Source: Cercophora sp. LCS_1 (taxonomy: Eukaryota > Ascomycota > Sordariomycetes > Sordariales > Lasiosphaeriaceae). Taken from it: a DNA stretch of 64,000 bases. The notes beneath the pieces are model-generated. The model ran no database searches, was not told the DNA's origin, and saw only the letters and a program-made list of their open reading frames with translations. Location: positions 186,001 through 250,000 of the forward strand of contig JAPZLL010000036.1 of assembly GCA_036250225.1 (NCBI GenBank), given 5' to 3'. Both the position numbers and the translations under genes were made by a program. Numbering within the stretch: the stretch's first letter is position 1; every line of letters begins with the position of its first letter. Shown piece by piece: positions 20,092 through 32,300 of the stretch.

Positions 20092-20627
20092 TTTGGCGGT
20101 TGGTGTTGTGGTTTGGTGTGTCGGTGGTTGGTTTGGGCGTGACGTGATATGTCGGAGGCCTCGGGATAGTTGGCTTGATTGGAAAGTTGGAAGAGGCGAA
20201 ACGAAGAAAAAAATAGTTGAACGAGAGAAGGGTACTAGCTGCGTCCGGGTTGGTTAGAGCATGCTAGACCGTATGGGTTTGCATATCTCCATAGGCGACC
20301 AGAATGTCGAGTTGATGCGCCTGCGTTGGTGTTGAAATGGCCGGAACAAGCTGATCGATGGCTGCCGCGCCCCCGTTGAAACGCAACCCGTCATGACGGA
20401 TGCGACGGCTGACGGGAGTTGAAGACACGCACGGACCAACCATAGGACCTGGGAAAAGTGGGGCGGCTACGTACATTGGGGCTAGTCCCGAACGAGGAAA
20501 TCAAGCGAGCCCACATTCGAGTGTGCCAAAAATCCAGGGTGCTGAATCCGAAATTCACTTTGTTGACGACTTCGATATCAATCCTCTGTCCATTCTCCCC
20601 GTCCTTGACACCCCGATATCCGTCAAA
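20092..20627. other. Divergent promoter region small membrane protein / eL28
   Basis: A 536-nt gap between two divergent starts. No coding sequence was seen. It should contain the ribosomal-protein promoter, including a pyrimidine-rich segment (CTCTGTCCATTCTCCCCGTCC) ending about 27 nt before the ATG. Confidence 0.4.
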
Positions 20628-21341
20628 ATGTCGTCCAACGTCTCCGCCGATCTCATCTGGGAAATCACCCGTACGTTTGCTCCTTGCTGGGTTTCTTAGG
20701 CGTGAAATTGGGGCTAGTTTTGTGCTGACGCTTTTTTTGGTCTTGCAGGGAGCCAGAATGCCTACCTCGTGAAGAGGACATATGGCGGCGCTGCCCAGTT
20801 CTCCCGCGACCCCCTTAACCTCACCAACCTCCACTCTCGCAAGGTACGGCTCGAATTATCTGGAATTGAGGGCTTGGACAATTGGCTAACGAGTGGATTA
20901 GTATGCGGGTTTCGCCAACACCAAGGTTCGTCGATGACGAGGGACGGAGATGCTACGACGAGGATACAGGGCTGATACGATTGCAATAGGCTATTGGCGT
21001 TGCCCCCGCTGAGAAGGGCGGCGTCCAGGTGATCACCAAGAAGGCTGGTTCCGCCAACAAGCCCGCCACTGGCCTCACCACCGTCACCTATGGCGGCAAT
21101 AAGACCTCCCGCAAGTTAGTTTGATCATTGAGAAAGGCCGTGACGATGGGATGTTGACCCAGGACTTAGGACCTACAAGAACATCGCCAACCAGGCCGCC
21201 AAGTCTGGTTACCGTGCCGATCTCCGGGCGGCCGCCGTCTCCCGCGCCAGCGCTATCCGCCGTTCCCAGAGGGCCGTCAAGCCCGAGCCCGAGAGGAAGC
21301 TCCGGGGCAACGCTGCCAAGCGCGCTGCTGCCTCTGCTTAA
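20628..21341 (+). CDS. rpl28: 60S ribosomal protein eL28
   Basis: Five exons, 20628-20670, 20749-20843, 20902-20925, 20990-21114 and 21170-21341, encode 152 aa. Donors are GTACGT, GTACGG, GTTCGT and GTTAGT. The product reads MSSNVSADLIWEITR, NAYLVKRTYGGAAQFSRDPL, NLTNLHSRK, YAGFANTK, then AIGVAPAEKGGVQVITKK and KTYKNIANQAAKSGYR, which is typical fungal eL28 (called L28 or L44 in some species). Exon 3 is only 24 nt and encodes exactly YAGFANTK. Many introns and a short first exon are normal for fungal ribosomal-protein genes. The protein is a structural component of the large subunit and the C-terminal tail is basic, as expected for rRNA binding. Confidence 0.93.
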
Positions 21342-22262
21342 TTGGTGACGGTCGGTGTAAATGGAGTTGGGAGGATGTCTCTGAGCTTGGGCCCCGGAGC
21401 TCCGAATAGGAGTTACACATGACACGGATGAATTTGGGGGCAATAGGACGGAATGGGTCTTGCATCCAGCAATGGTCACGGCGTTTGATATCCAAAAAGA
21501 ATCAAATTCTCTAGCTGGGCTCCTTCTTGGGTTCCACCGAAGCGAAGATATCACGAGTTGGTTGGGGCTCAGGTGAGAGAATACATCCAAGTGACAAGGC
21601 CAAACCAAGTTTTTGTATCAAAGGGGTGACATCGGAGTGGATGTTGTTAATGAGCGCCGGCTATTCCCGACACTCCAGTTACCCGTCAGTTGACCCGAAC
21701 TCGGGCCTCGGCCTTCATCGGGAGACTCAGCGGCATGCTAACGGCGGTTCGCGTCAAACACATGAAAGTCGCGATCCCGAGACAAAACAGCGAGAGGGGT
21801 GTGGCTGGCGCAATCCAGCATTACGAGACGGCGAAACATCGCTAAAGTCGTGTGTGTATCTGCCCGGCAAATTGCACCTGCATTGCGCCATTCCGTGACA
21901 GCAGGAAAAGATGGCCCCTCACCAAAAGACAGCCGAAGATCCTGGGTGAACGCGGGGCAACTTGCGCCCCTCCTTGGCGTTCCCCCGACCTACCCCGCCA
22001 GAATTGGCGGACTTGCGGCGGCGTTCCAGCTACAAGTGAATTTTACTTCTTGACTGATCATCCCTTCGTGACCCTTCCCGTCTCATTTTCTGCTCTCCCA
22101 TCTCCCATACCAAGGTATTTCGACCCAGAAATCCCGTGCGCCTCGCCATTGACCTCACGAGGCCGACAAGCCACAGAGCTGACTTTGGACTTCTTGTCGT
22201 GTAGACTTCCCCTCCACCCCACCTCACCTTTGCGGTTTCTACATCTCTCGCATTCGGACAAA
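21342..22262. other. Intergenic region eL28 / malate dehydrogenase
   Basis: No gene recognised in about 920 nt. The right part (22060-22260) is pyrimidine-rich, with CTCATTTTCTGCTCTCCCATCTCCC, the expected promoter of the downstream enzyme gene. The longer open frames lack features. Confidence 0.4.
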
Positions 22263-23608
22263 ATGGTCAAAGCAGGTCGGTGTCAAAGGACCCATTGCGC
22301 TGGTGCGCGATTTGCAGACATGTGGTTTCTAACATCGCGCAGTTGTTGCTGGCGCTTCCGGCGGTATTGGACAGGTTGGTGAACTCCCTGAGCTACAATT
22401 GAGTCGTGTCACTGACGAGCCACGTCCCGCAGCCCCTGTCCCTGCTTCTGAAGCTCTCCCCGCTCGTCGATGAGCTCGCCCTCTACGATGTTGTCAACAC
22501 GCCTGGCGTCGCCGCTGACCTTTCTCACATTTCCTCCAATGCCGTGAGTTCTCCTTGGGGCGGGACAATGCCAGTTCGGACCATGTCCGGAACGAGCTTG
22601 TTGCTGATGATGCGCTAGAAAACCACTGGCTATCTTCCCCCTGATGGAGGCGCCAAGGCTGCCTTCAAGGATGCCGACATCATCGTCATCCCCGCTGGCA
22701 TTCCTCGTACGTACCTTGACTCCAGCAGTGACAGCCCCGCGGTTCACTGACTTGGGCGACAGGCAAGCCTGGCATGACCCGCGACGACCTCTTCAACATC
22801 AACGCCGGCATTGTCAAGGGCCTCATCGAGGTCGCCGCTGAGGTTGCCCCCAAGGCCTTCATCCTTGTCATCTCTAACCCCGTCAACTCAACTGTCCCCA
22901 TCTCCGCCGAGGTTCTCAAGGCCAAGGGTGTGTTCAACCCCCAGCGCCTCTTTGGTGTCACCACCCTCGATATCGTCCGTGCCGAGACCTTCGTTGCTGA
23001 GGTTGCTGGCAAGGCCCAGCCCCAGGAGTTGACCGTCCCCGTCATTGGTGGTCACTCTGGCGAGACCATTGTTCCCCTCTTCAGCAAGGTCACTCCCTCT
23101 GTCACTATCCCTGATGACAAGTACGATGCTCTCGTCAACCGCGTCCAGTTCGGCGGCGATGAGGTCGTGAAGGCCAAGGACGGCCTTGGCTCTGCCACTC
23201 TTTCCATGGCCTACGCCGGCTACAGGTGAGGATAAAGCCGTGGATGGCAACGGTTGTGATCTAACATCTGCTAGGTTTGCTGAGAAGCTCCTCAAGGCCG
23301 TCAAGGGCACCAAGGGCCTTGTTGAGCCCAGCTACATCTACCTCCCCGGCGTTCCCGGCGGCGAGGAGATCCAAAAAGCAACTGGCGTCAACTTCTTCTC
23401 CGTCCCCGTTGAGCTCGGAGTAAGTCTAACCCGGCGTTGAAGTCGTAGACGTGCTAACAATGTGTAGCCCAACGGTGCTGAGAAGGCCATCAACATCCTT
23501 GGTGACATTACCGACAAGGAGAAGGCGCTCCTTGAGGTCGCTGTCAAGGGCCTCAAGGGCAACATCGAGAAGGGCGTTGCTTTCGTCCACAACCCTCCCC
23601 AGAAGTAA
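22263..23608 (+). CDS. Malate dehydrogenase, NAD-dependent, cytosolic-type
   Basis: Seven exons: 22263-22275, 22343-22374, 22433-22543, 22619-22706, 22763-23225, 23275-23419 and 23468-23608, giving 330 aa. The first exon is only 13 nt. The dinucleotide-binding loop GASGGIGQ is at residues 8-15. IVIPAGIPRKPGMTRDDL carries the substrate-binding mobile loop and its arginines, ISNPVNST the next conserved block, and VIGGHSGETIVPL the catalytic His. The enzyme interconverts malate and oxaloacetate with NAD. The N-terminus MVKAVVAGASGG has no mitochondrial presequence and the C-terminus (PPQK) is not a peroxisomal signal, so a cytosolic location is inferred. The splice sites used all preserve the family sequence. 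Confidence 0.93.
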
Positions 23609-24330
23609 ATACCCCCTGCCTTTGGCCAAGTAATCCTGATCCCTGCTGCGAGACCGCGTGCTGGAGAATGCTTCGGCGGCTTGTTGGTAGCCAGTTACGA
23701 GCAAGATCTATAGAAGACAAATAGAAAAACCTTTAGAGTTCAAGTGGCTGATAATTCATCTCCATATCTAGGCTGTAAGACACGGCGTGTAACGACGCCA
23801 CGAGATCTGCAATACCCCCCTTTTTTCTCTCCCGATCCCGAATCCCGACGAATCTACGTTTCCCAGCCGTTTCTCACCAGCATATTCCCGCGCCACAAGC
23901 TGCTCGAACCGAGTTTACCACGCATCCCATTGGCTGTCGTGCCGTAGCTGCAGGTTATTGGCTGTGAATATGCAGGCCGGCATTGGCAGCCCAGGTTGAA
24001 GCCACGGGGGCTGCAAAGAGAGTCTTGGTAACGCCCGCTGGAAGATTTCACCATTCAGCGCCCATTTCGATGGTACGACTGTAAATGCATAATAGAGCAT
24101 CGCATGCTGGGTATAGACATACCGCGTCTCCGCACGAGTTCCCTAACGCCATACGCCGCCGTCGCTGTGATCCGTGAACCTCTCTAGATGCATACTCCCC
24201 TGCCCTCGAAGATGCCGCTCTGTCTTCCAGCTGTGTCGGCCTGTATCGCTTCCTACTGCCCATGGTCCTTTCTAAACAACATTCAGGCCAACCATGACAT
24301 CTGTAATTCCCCTTCGTAGCTATCCCTTCC
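23609..24330. other. Convergent intergenic region MDH / TRS33
   Basis: About 720 nt between two convergent genes. No coding sequence recognised; it should hold both 3' UTRs. Confidence 0.4.
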
Positions 24331-25075
24331 TCATGCCCCCTTGGCCGGTATCGTCTTGATCTGAAATACCGCGCCAGGCAACTCGCTCGTCTCAGCCTGC
24401 ACCGTAGCATTGATCCCCATAGCCGCCAACGCACCCCTCACAACACCGCACGGAAACCACAGAAACTGTCCAATAATTAGCACACATTCTCCCGTCTTCC
24501 AAAACTCCAAGACAGAAAATCAACCTACTGGCTGAGCCCTCACAACCGCCTGCCCCCCCGTAACCGTGCTCATCCTCGCAAAAGGCCGAAACGAATTATC
24601 CGTCAAAACATAGACCCCCTAATCTTTATTAGCCTCCAGATCTTCTAAGCCTGCCCCCTCCCCAACTGTCAGGAAAGAAACAAACCCGATGGTTGGTCTT
24701 CAAATTATCAACCTGCTTCCTAAACACCAAGGTCCACAAATCCTTGCACAAAAACTTGATCACATCCAACGTGTCGTTGAACCTTGGCCGGTTCTGCGAG
24801 AACCGCTCCACGAGACCCTGGCCCACACGATAGCCCAGCGATTCGAGCCTATAAAAAACGGCATCGCGCTCTTCGTCCTCGTCAAGTCGAGTGGCGGTGC
24901 CCGCGCCGGCGGCATCGTCTTCGCCCGGTGATGAAGAGGGGGCTTCGACCTCGGCTGTGATGCGGTAGGCCATGGGGACTAGCTCGATGAGGAGGAAGTC
25001 GAGGGATGATGCCGAGAGAAAACGGGCGCTTGGGTCGGAGGCGTTGTAGGGGGGCATGACGGATTCGAAGGACAT
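24331..25075 (-). CDS. trs33: TRAPP complex subunit Trs33 (TRAPPC6)
   Basis: Three exons, 25075-24686, 24618-24529 and 24465-24331, give 204 aa. Introns 24619-24685 (GTTTGT..TAG) and 24466-24528 (GTAGGT..CAG, branch GCTAAT) are both phase 0. The sequence has the Bet3-fold signature of this subunit: FLLIELVPMAY near the start, YRVGQGLVERFSQNRPRFND, DVIKFLCKDLWTLVFRKQVD, NLKTNHRGVYVLTDNSFRP, and FLWFPCGVVRGALAAMGI near the C-terminus. TRAPP complexes tether vesicles and act as exchange factors for Rab GTPases at the Golgi and in autophagy. An acidic Asp/Glu-rich insertion sits at about residues 45-70. The intron solution is well supported because it restores the family sequence on both sides. 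Confidence 0.9.
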
Positions 25076-25784
25076 TGTTCCGGTTTGGTTTCCCGGTGCG
25101 GGTGGTGGGGGGGAGATGGAAGGTGTTTATGGGGGAATGGGCATTGGGTTTTTGTGGAGTCGGTCGGGTTTGGGAGTTTCGGTTCGGTAGAGGATTGGAA
25201 ATCGCTTCGGGATTGCAGATTTATGTTGCCGGGCTTGTTGCGTGGCGTTCTGGGTTGCTCTTCTTGTCGTTGTCGAGAGATGCGCGGGAGCTGGTTGACA
25301 CCCCGCGACGAGAGCTCAGCTCCGAATATGCATATAACAGCTATATTGATCAAAGCAGTATACGCAAGATGTATCTCTCAACCACGACAGGGGACAGCAA
25401 GAGTTTAGGATGCTTTTCTACCGAAAGTTTGTATGTCCTAAGGGACCGAAATCACCCTTTACCGAGTGACCGGCCTCTCCGGGTATCTAGTGCTGTCCTG
25501 CAAAAACAAGCTCAAATGATTACAGGATCAAAAACCTCATGGATCCATCCATCTGAACGCCGTGCTTGTTCTCCCATTCTTTCCGTTTCCCAAATCCACT
25601 TGTTCAACTAGCCTGCACACCAGAAAGAAAGCCCAAACGCCAATCATGCGAACCAATTCAACCGTCCGGTATATGCGGGTTAGGCGTTGCGGAGCTACCG
25701 CGTGCGCCAGATTATTGGGCGGGGGCCGAGTTTTGGCCAGAGTCGCTGGATCACTGCCAGAACCGAATAGTTGGAACGGTGCCG
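25076..25784. other. Intergenic region PLI1 3' end / TRS33 5' end
   Basis: About 710 nt between two genes in the same orientation. It holds the TRS33 promoter and the 3' UTR of the SUMO-ligase gene. Nothing else was recognised. Confidence 0.4.
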
Positions 25785-27662
25785 TCAATAAGAGACACCG
25801 TGAAACCCATTCTGGCCCATATTGGGCCGCTTGGGTGCGCGGACTTCGGGCTCGTCGTCGTCAGACAGGGTAAGATCGATAACCTCAGGGGCCTGACGCT
25901 TGCTCCCTGTTCGAGTTGAGGGCGGCGTAGCCGAGTTGGGCGTTCCCGTCAGCGACACAGTCGAGGCTGGCGTTTTCGAAGTAGATGCACTAGCTGCCGG
26001 GTTGCTCGCATACGAGACCACCACATCATCGTCGTCGATGATGCTTGCCTGATGAGATACCGTCTTCGCTGGCTTCTTAGCGCCGGGGAGAGACCACTTC
26101 CCAAAAGGATCGATAGTAACTTGATCCAACTCGTCCGGTGTCGCATTGAGGATCTCACGGACGTACCTTGGATGGTGTTAGTGAATCCTACATACATATG
26201 ATATGGAAGACTTACTCGTCTGTGGCTAGCTGATCAAAAGGCGCCGGTTTGTTACAGATCGGACACACCCACTGCGGGCCCTGCTCTTGCAGCTGCAGGT
26301 AGGAGACTGCGTCAAAACACTGCGAGTGTGAGCAGTTGACGCCTCGGCATGGTGTCTTGAGCTTCATGTAAGTGAGAGGACACTTGAGACTCAGGTTGAG
26401 CGAGGTAGCGACAATGTCCGGGTCATTCGCTTTTTCGGTCACTGAAACAAGAAGTCAGCATGTTTCAATCGGAACAAAACGGGTGGGGTTACTTGCGCTC
26501 GGCGACAACGGTCTCCTTGCGAATCTTCTTTTGGATCTGAGCGACGAGGTCGTCCGCCGAGAAAGTTTTGCACAGAACGGCGCAGAGAAAGTACTTCTGC
26601 TTGGAGTTAGGTAGCAGCTCACTTGAACGGGGAGGTCTACCCGCCTTGCTCGTCAACGCATATGTAAAGTCAATCGAGTTAATATACGTGTGAGGCCGCA
26701 TGCGGAGCGAGGCTGTGATGTCAACCGGCCTTGTAGACCCAGCCTTGCCTTTCAAGCCGCGCAAATTGGCCTTGACGTCACCGCCATTGACCTTCAGCTC
26801 CGCCTGATGGGGAAAGGAAACATCTTGGAGGCCAGTGTTTCCTCCTGCGCAGAACATCAAGACGCGCATTGATTGGTCTGTGAAGCACTGCTGTATGTCC
26901 TCGGCCCTGACGTACATAGCGACAGAGGCCCTATGTTGCGCCATCACTAGATGGGAAACGGTTAGCAGTGTTGGGGGCCTCAGGGGCGGGAACGGACCCT
27001 CACACGTTTTCATATCTCCCAAACGCTGCTTCATCTGGTAAAATGGGCTCGACTTGAACGTGAAACCAGGCGTGATAACGGGCGGGGCTCTTTGCTGAGC
27101 CTGAACAATTGGATACCTAGCGGCGTTCCCGGGCCCGGGAAGTGTTGCATTTTGCGCGCGCTGACCATTGACCAGTCCGTAGGGTAAGGGCGGCGCGTAC
27201 GCATAGGTTCGAGAGTTGCCGCCAGCCGGGGCGAAAGAGGGCGCCGGCGTCATGCTTCCGTTGTTAATCGACCCCATTTGGCCCAGGATGCTTTGCCGGA
27301 GTGTAATATACGTTTCTTCCTCCGGCTTAGCCCGGGAAGAGTGGAGCACTGGGAGATGTCAGAAACGAAGGTGGAAAGAGAAAGGGTGGGTCAGAAGACA
27401 AAAGTCAGAGAAGGAGAAGAAGAGGGGTGAAAAGAAGGGTCGCCGCGTACTCGACGGAGACGACGCGCAATGTGGGAGAGGGTGAAAGAGAGATGAAAGG
27501 TGGAGACTTGCGTTTTATAATGCGAGCCTTGAGATCCGGTTTGTTGCCGTTTTTCGGTAGGCTGTTGATGGCGCATACGGCCTGGAGTTGTGTTTTGTTG
27601 TGTTTCTCCAGGACGTTGGTGATGTGTTTGATTTCGTCTTCTGGGGGTGATCGTAGGTCCAT
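25785..27662 (-). CDS. pli1: Siz/PIAS-type E3 SUMO-protein ligase (Pli1-like)
   Basis: Five exons, 27662-27512, 27348-27004, 26946-26497, 26441-26216 and 26166-25785, give 517 aa. An N-terminal SAP-like DNA-binding motif (about residues 9-48, KTQLQAVCAINSLPKNGNK) is followed by a PINIT domain (SPFYQMKQRL... to VLCKTFSADDLVAQIQ). Next is an SP-RING zinc finger, CPLTYMKLKTPCRGVNCSHSQCFD then WVCPICNKP, and near the C-terminus an acidic SUMO-interacting motif, VIDLTLSDDDE. The protein transfers SUMO from Ubc9 to nuclear targets. Introns 1 (27349-27511) and 3 (26442-26496) appear to use GC donors, each GCAAGT; GT alternatives break the frame. Introns 2 and 4 are GT-AG. An upstream in-frame extension exists, but the ATG at 27662 lies just before the SAP motif. 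Confidence 0.85.
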
Positions 27663-28488
27663 TTCTGAGCGCGCTGCAGCAACGTGGGGCCAAGTGAGAT
27701 CTGGTGAGGAAGGTGCGCCGCGCAGCCTCCCTGGCGGCTGATCCCCTAACAAAGACCCTTAAGCCGGTGACACTCGTCACGCTTCGAGGTGAGTACGGTC
27801 TTCCCTTCTGTCGCGATATTCTCGCGATGTTCTCGCGATGAATGGGTTCTCACTTCGCCCCGAGGCTCCCTAGCGCCAGGCTCCGCAGGCAAACTGATAC
27901 CCGACGAAGATGACCCGATGCTGGACAAACCGAAGACCAACTTATAAACGACTGCTCAGATCTTCACATGGGAGTTTCCGGAGTCCTATCGTTCTCTTCA
28001 AGTTGCCGCCCACTCTGTCTCGTAGCCCCGCTGTCGACGAAACTTTGGCCTTGTCGTCGGCGCAATAGGGCGGACAAGGCCGGCAGAAAATATTCCAGGC
28101 AGTTGGCTGGCCCGAAGGATGACGGCTTATTCCGCTTTGGCAGGGGACAAACAAAACAGATGGGTGGGGAGACTTGATAAAAGTAGATGCTACTTCTGAG
28201 CTCGGGTGGTTCAATCTGACGCCCACGTAAATTAGTCGACCGCGCGATCGGCTGACGTTGAAAAGGCCCCACAGTCAAGGTTTCGGTACTTCCTTCCCCA
28301 CTCCAGTGCCAGGGTTCTGGACTCGAGACACTTGGGAGGAAAAAAAAAGTACAGAACTAATTCTGCTAGGACGGTGTATCGCAACTCTTCAAACTCCAAA
28401 CTCCAAACTCTCTTGCACACCCAGTTTCGCGCATCCTCCATTGAAGTCACTTGTTCTTTCAAGAGCTTATCAGAATCAGAAAGAGACA
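27663..28488. other. Divergent promoter region PLI1 / DUF2423 gene
   Basis: About 830 nt between two divergent starts. No further gene is supported. It should contain both promoters. Confidence 0.4.
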
Positions 28489-28942
28489 ATGGCGAAAAGT
28501 TCAAGGTCAAGCGTCATCAAGTCAAACAACCAAAGACTGAAGAGGAATGTTTTTGGACCAGTTGAAGCGGCGCGTGCAGAGCGTCTTTCAGCAAAATTGC
28601 TAGAGCTTGCCTCTCAGCCCAAGCCGCAGCGGGACGTTGAAATGGACACAGGTAAGATATCTTTTATACCTTGCTCGCGGAGTCTGGACTGATCAAGACG
28701 CCACAGCAGAGGACAAGGACACTACGTCTCCCAAAAAGAGCGAAAGTGAGTTTAGATTCATGTTGAGATTTGTGTTGATCGTTGATCGTTGACATTTTCA
28801 AGCCATGGAAGTGGACTCTGGAGCGAAGCCCGTTGCCAAGACGTCGGTGGGCAAGAAGAGGATAGAGAAGCGCAAGAGCAAGAAGTCGTCCATTGTGTTT
28901 CCCAAGTATGGCGAGAAGAAGAACCTCAGGAAGAAGAAATGA
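28489..28942 (+). CDS. DUF2423 (UPF0642) small basic nucleolar-type protein
   Basis: Three exons, 28489-28651, 28707-28745 and 28803-28942, give 113 aa. The N-terminus MAKSSRSSVIKSNNQRLKRN followed by VFGPVEAARAERLSAKLLELA is the signature of the DUF2423 family, whose yeast member YBL028C is nucleolar and associated with pre-60S particles. The C-terminus is very basic (GKKRIEKRKSKKSSIVFPKYGEKK) and resembles a nuclear or nucleolar targeting tail. Intron 1 ends in CAGCAG, so acceptors at 28706 and 28709 are both possible and would differ by one residue. Exon 2 is just 39 nt. The role in ribosome assembly is inferred from the family. Confidence 0.85.
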
Positions 28943-29396
28943 GCGGCCTGGGAGCGCAGAATCCGAATAGCACAGAATTTCTCGGTCTGTTTCTCGCCTC
29001 CCATCAGAACAACACAGGTAATCTACAGCCTAAGACGCTCGGGGGCGAGGCATCACGAGCCTGGGCATGGAGTTGTTGGTGGGGGTGTTGTAAAAGGGCC
29101 CAATTTTTGAAACAGGGGTCTTTAGGCTTGCCCAATAGCAGGGTCTTTAGCGGCTGGTGCCTTCTGCAGGGCCTTGATGTAGCTTACGAGGAACTGCTGG
29201 ATCTTCTTTCAGCATCACCTCCATTCTGGAAAAGATCACAAACATCTTCCCTTCGTTTTTTTACGTTCGCCTAAGGTCGGGGCGCGCGCATTGTTTTCTC
29301 TCGTGGGAAAATGGCCCCGGAGCGCAATTGACACCAAAAGAAGCGCCTTCCGTTTGCATTGAGCCTTGTCCACCAGCGGCCGGCGCGTGTCTGAAA
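28943..29396. other. Intergenic region DUF2423 gene / GPI7
   Basis: About 450 nt between two genes in the same direction. No gene recognised. The last ~70 nt before 29397 are open in the GPI7 frame but have no better ATG. Confidence 0.4.
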
Positions 29397-32300
29397 ATGA
29401 CGTCGCGTCCTCGCGGGACCGTGGTTTCTTCTCTGCTGCTTGCTGCGGCCAATTTGTTAATACCTGTTGCTATTCTCACATTTGCGACGGGCTTTTTCCC
29501 ATACAAGCCTCTGCTGCCCGGCCTAGCAGAATACAAGACGCTGGCCGGCTATGGCGCACCCCCTGAGCCGCCGTTTGACCGACTGGTCTTTATGGTGATT
29601 GATGCGCTGCGGAGGTACCACAAGGCCAATGGCAAAGTCCTGCTATGTCACATCGCTGACCACTTCTTATTCTCCGTAGCGACTTTGTGTACTCTGCAAA
29701 CAGCGGCTTCGACTACACGCAATCGTAAGCCCGGCGCATCCGTCTCCCTGGACTGTACTCACAGGCCCATAGATTGATTCGCGATGGCGTTGCGATCCCT
29801 TTCACGGCGCATGCCACGTCTCCGACAGTTACGATGCCCCGTCTCAAAGCAATTACGACCGGCTCAGTCCCTTCGTTCCTCGATGTGGTCCTCAACCTTG
29901 ACGAGGGGGACGAGTCGTCGACGTTGGCGAACCAGGACACCTGGCTCGCCCAGATGAAGGCGAAGGGAAATGGGAAGCTGGTCCTGTATGGCGACGACAC
30001 ATGGCTGAAGCTCTTCCCTGGAACGTTTGACAGAGCCGATGGAACCACCAGCTTCTTCGTTTCGGTAGGCAGCCCGCGAAGCGCAGGTTTCAGGGAGGGA
30101 CGAGCTCTGATATGAGACAGGACTTCACCGAGGTGGACAACAATGTCACCCGCCACATTGCAGACGAACTCAAGAACGATGACTGGAACACGATGATCCT
30201 CCACTATCTTGGGCTTGACCACATAGGGCACAAGGGGGGACCGCGCAGGTAAGGCGACGTTTCCAGTACAGACCCGGAGGGACTGACAACCAAAGTGTTC
30301 ACATGATTCCCAAGCAACGCGAGATGGATGGCATCGTCAGGCAGATTTTCAATGCTATTGAATCAGAGCCACATCTCCAGTCAACTCTGTTCATCGTTTG
30401 CGGCGACCATGGCATGAACGATGCTGGCAACCACGGTGCTTCTTCTCCAGGAGAAACGTCTCCGGCATTGGTTTTCTTGTCGCCAAAACTTAAGGCTCTG
30501 AAGAGTAGTGCTCAGGCGCCTCTACCAGACACGGAGGACTTTCAGTACTACACCGCCGTTGAGCAATCTGATATCGCACCGAGCCTGGCGGCCCTGCTGG
30601 GATTCCCCATCCCCAAGAACAACCTGGGCGCCTTGATACCGGATTTTCTTCCCCTCTGGGCAAACAGTAATCCCGTTCCCTTTCTGAAGCTTCGACTGTT
30701 TACTGATCTCAACCAGGGGAGGATCAAGCCCAGCTCCTGATGCAAAATGCCAACCAAATCTTGGACATCATCACTGCTGCATTTGGGTCGCAGATTCTTG
30801 ATGCCCATTCTCAAACTGATTGCTCCAACCCCGAGAGCGACTACGGGGAACTCGCTTGCAAGTGGAGGGATGTCTCTGAAGCTTTAAAGCCCAAGAGCGC
30901 TCCGAACGATATCGACTCTCAGTGGACGCTTTCGGCCGTTCAGGTAAGCCACAATGAACCGGGCTCGCCAAAGGAAGACTAATTTGCCATATATAGTGGC
31001 TACGAAAAGCCCAAAGTCTCATGAGTGGCATGGCAAGCAATTACGATGTTCCGCGTCTGGTGTTGGGACTTGGCGTTGGTGTGGTTACCGTATTCTCGGC
31101 CGCCGGTGCTGTTCACTGGTTTCTACCTCAGTCTACCGGAGACGCATTGTCTCTGGCAGTCATTACCCTCGCGTATGGCATCATGATGTTCGCGAGTAGC
31201 TATGTTGAGGAAGAGCAGCATTTTTGGTATTGGGCAACGACTGCCTGGTTTTTCGTCCTGGGCTTCCGGGGATTCAACAAGTATGACAGACCCGCAACGT
31301 TGACAGCATCAAGAGGCTAATCATTGAGCACAGTGGGACCAAATCAAAGGCAAAGCAAGTTCTTTCAACAGTCTTGATGGTTTCTATTGTCAGGCTGGTA
31401 AGGGTATGGAACCAGACTGGCCAGAAATTTGCCGGTGAACCCGATATCGTCAAGCTTTTCCTGCACACGAATCCGCTTCTACTCTGGGCTCTAGTCAGTG
31501 CTGCGTACCTTTGGATCCATCGGGAGTTGGTCTACGGCTTCAACGGCATACCGGCACCATTTAGCTACTCCGCCGTCACCGGCCTGGCCCTCGCAGCCGT
31601 GACGTTCAAGGTGGCATTCACCCACGAGGATGCCCCTGAGCTTGTTGTCGGCTTCGTGAAGACTGTTGCTGAACTCCAGCTCACACGAACCCACTCTTTG
31701 GTCTCACTCGCCCGTGCCGTGTTTTCAGCACTGGGACTCGGCCTCATAACCGCCCTGTTTTACATCTTTAGCAGAAAACGGCTGTCCATGACAGGCCCAG
31801 GTTCGTCCGCCCTCCTCTCCCTCTCGTAAACTTGACTAATCCTTTCAAGCAATCGAGACTATCCACCACCTCTATACTCTGCTCGCCATGACCCAGTCCC
31901 GGACAACCAACATCCCTCTGTTCCTCTTTTTTCACACACACTACAAACTTCTTGCGTCCCAAAACCTGAGCCTACTCGACCTCAGCATCTCCTCCCTCTT
32001 ATTGCAATACATGTCGTTCTTCGCCCTCGGAGGCTCCAACGCCATCTCCTCGGTCGACCTCTCAAATGCGTATAACGGCATCGCCGGGTTCGACATCGGG
32101 GCCGTCGGCATCCTGACATTCGTCAGCAACTGGGCGGCACCCATCTACTGGACCTCTGCAACCACCTTGCTTCTGGTGCAAAAGGCACGAAAGGAGGGTC
32201 TAGGTGTCAATACCTTTCTCAGTTACGCAGCTGTGCAGACACTCTTCACGGCGTGCAGCGTTGTGGCCGTCATGGCTGCATGCACAATTCTGCGAACACA

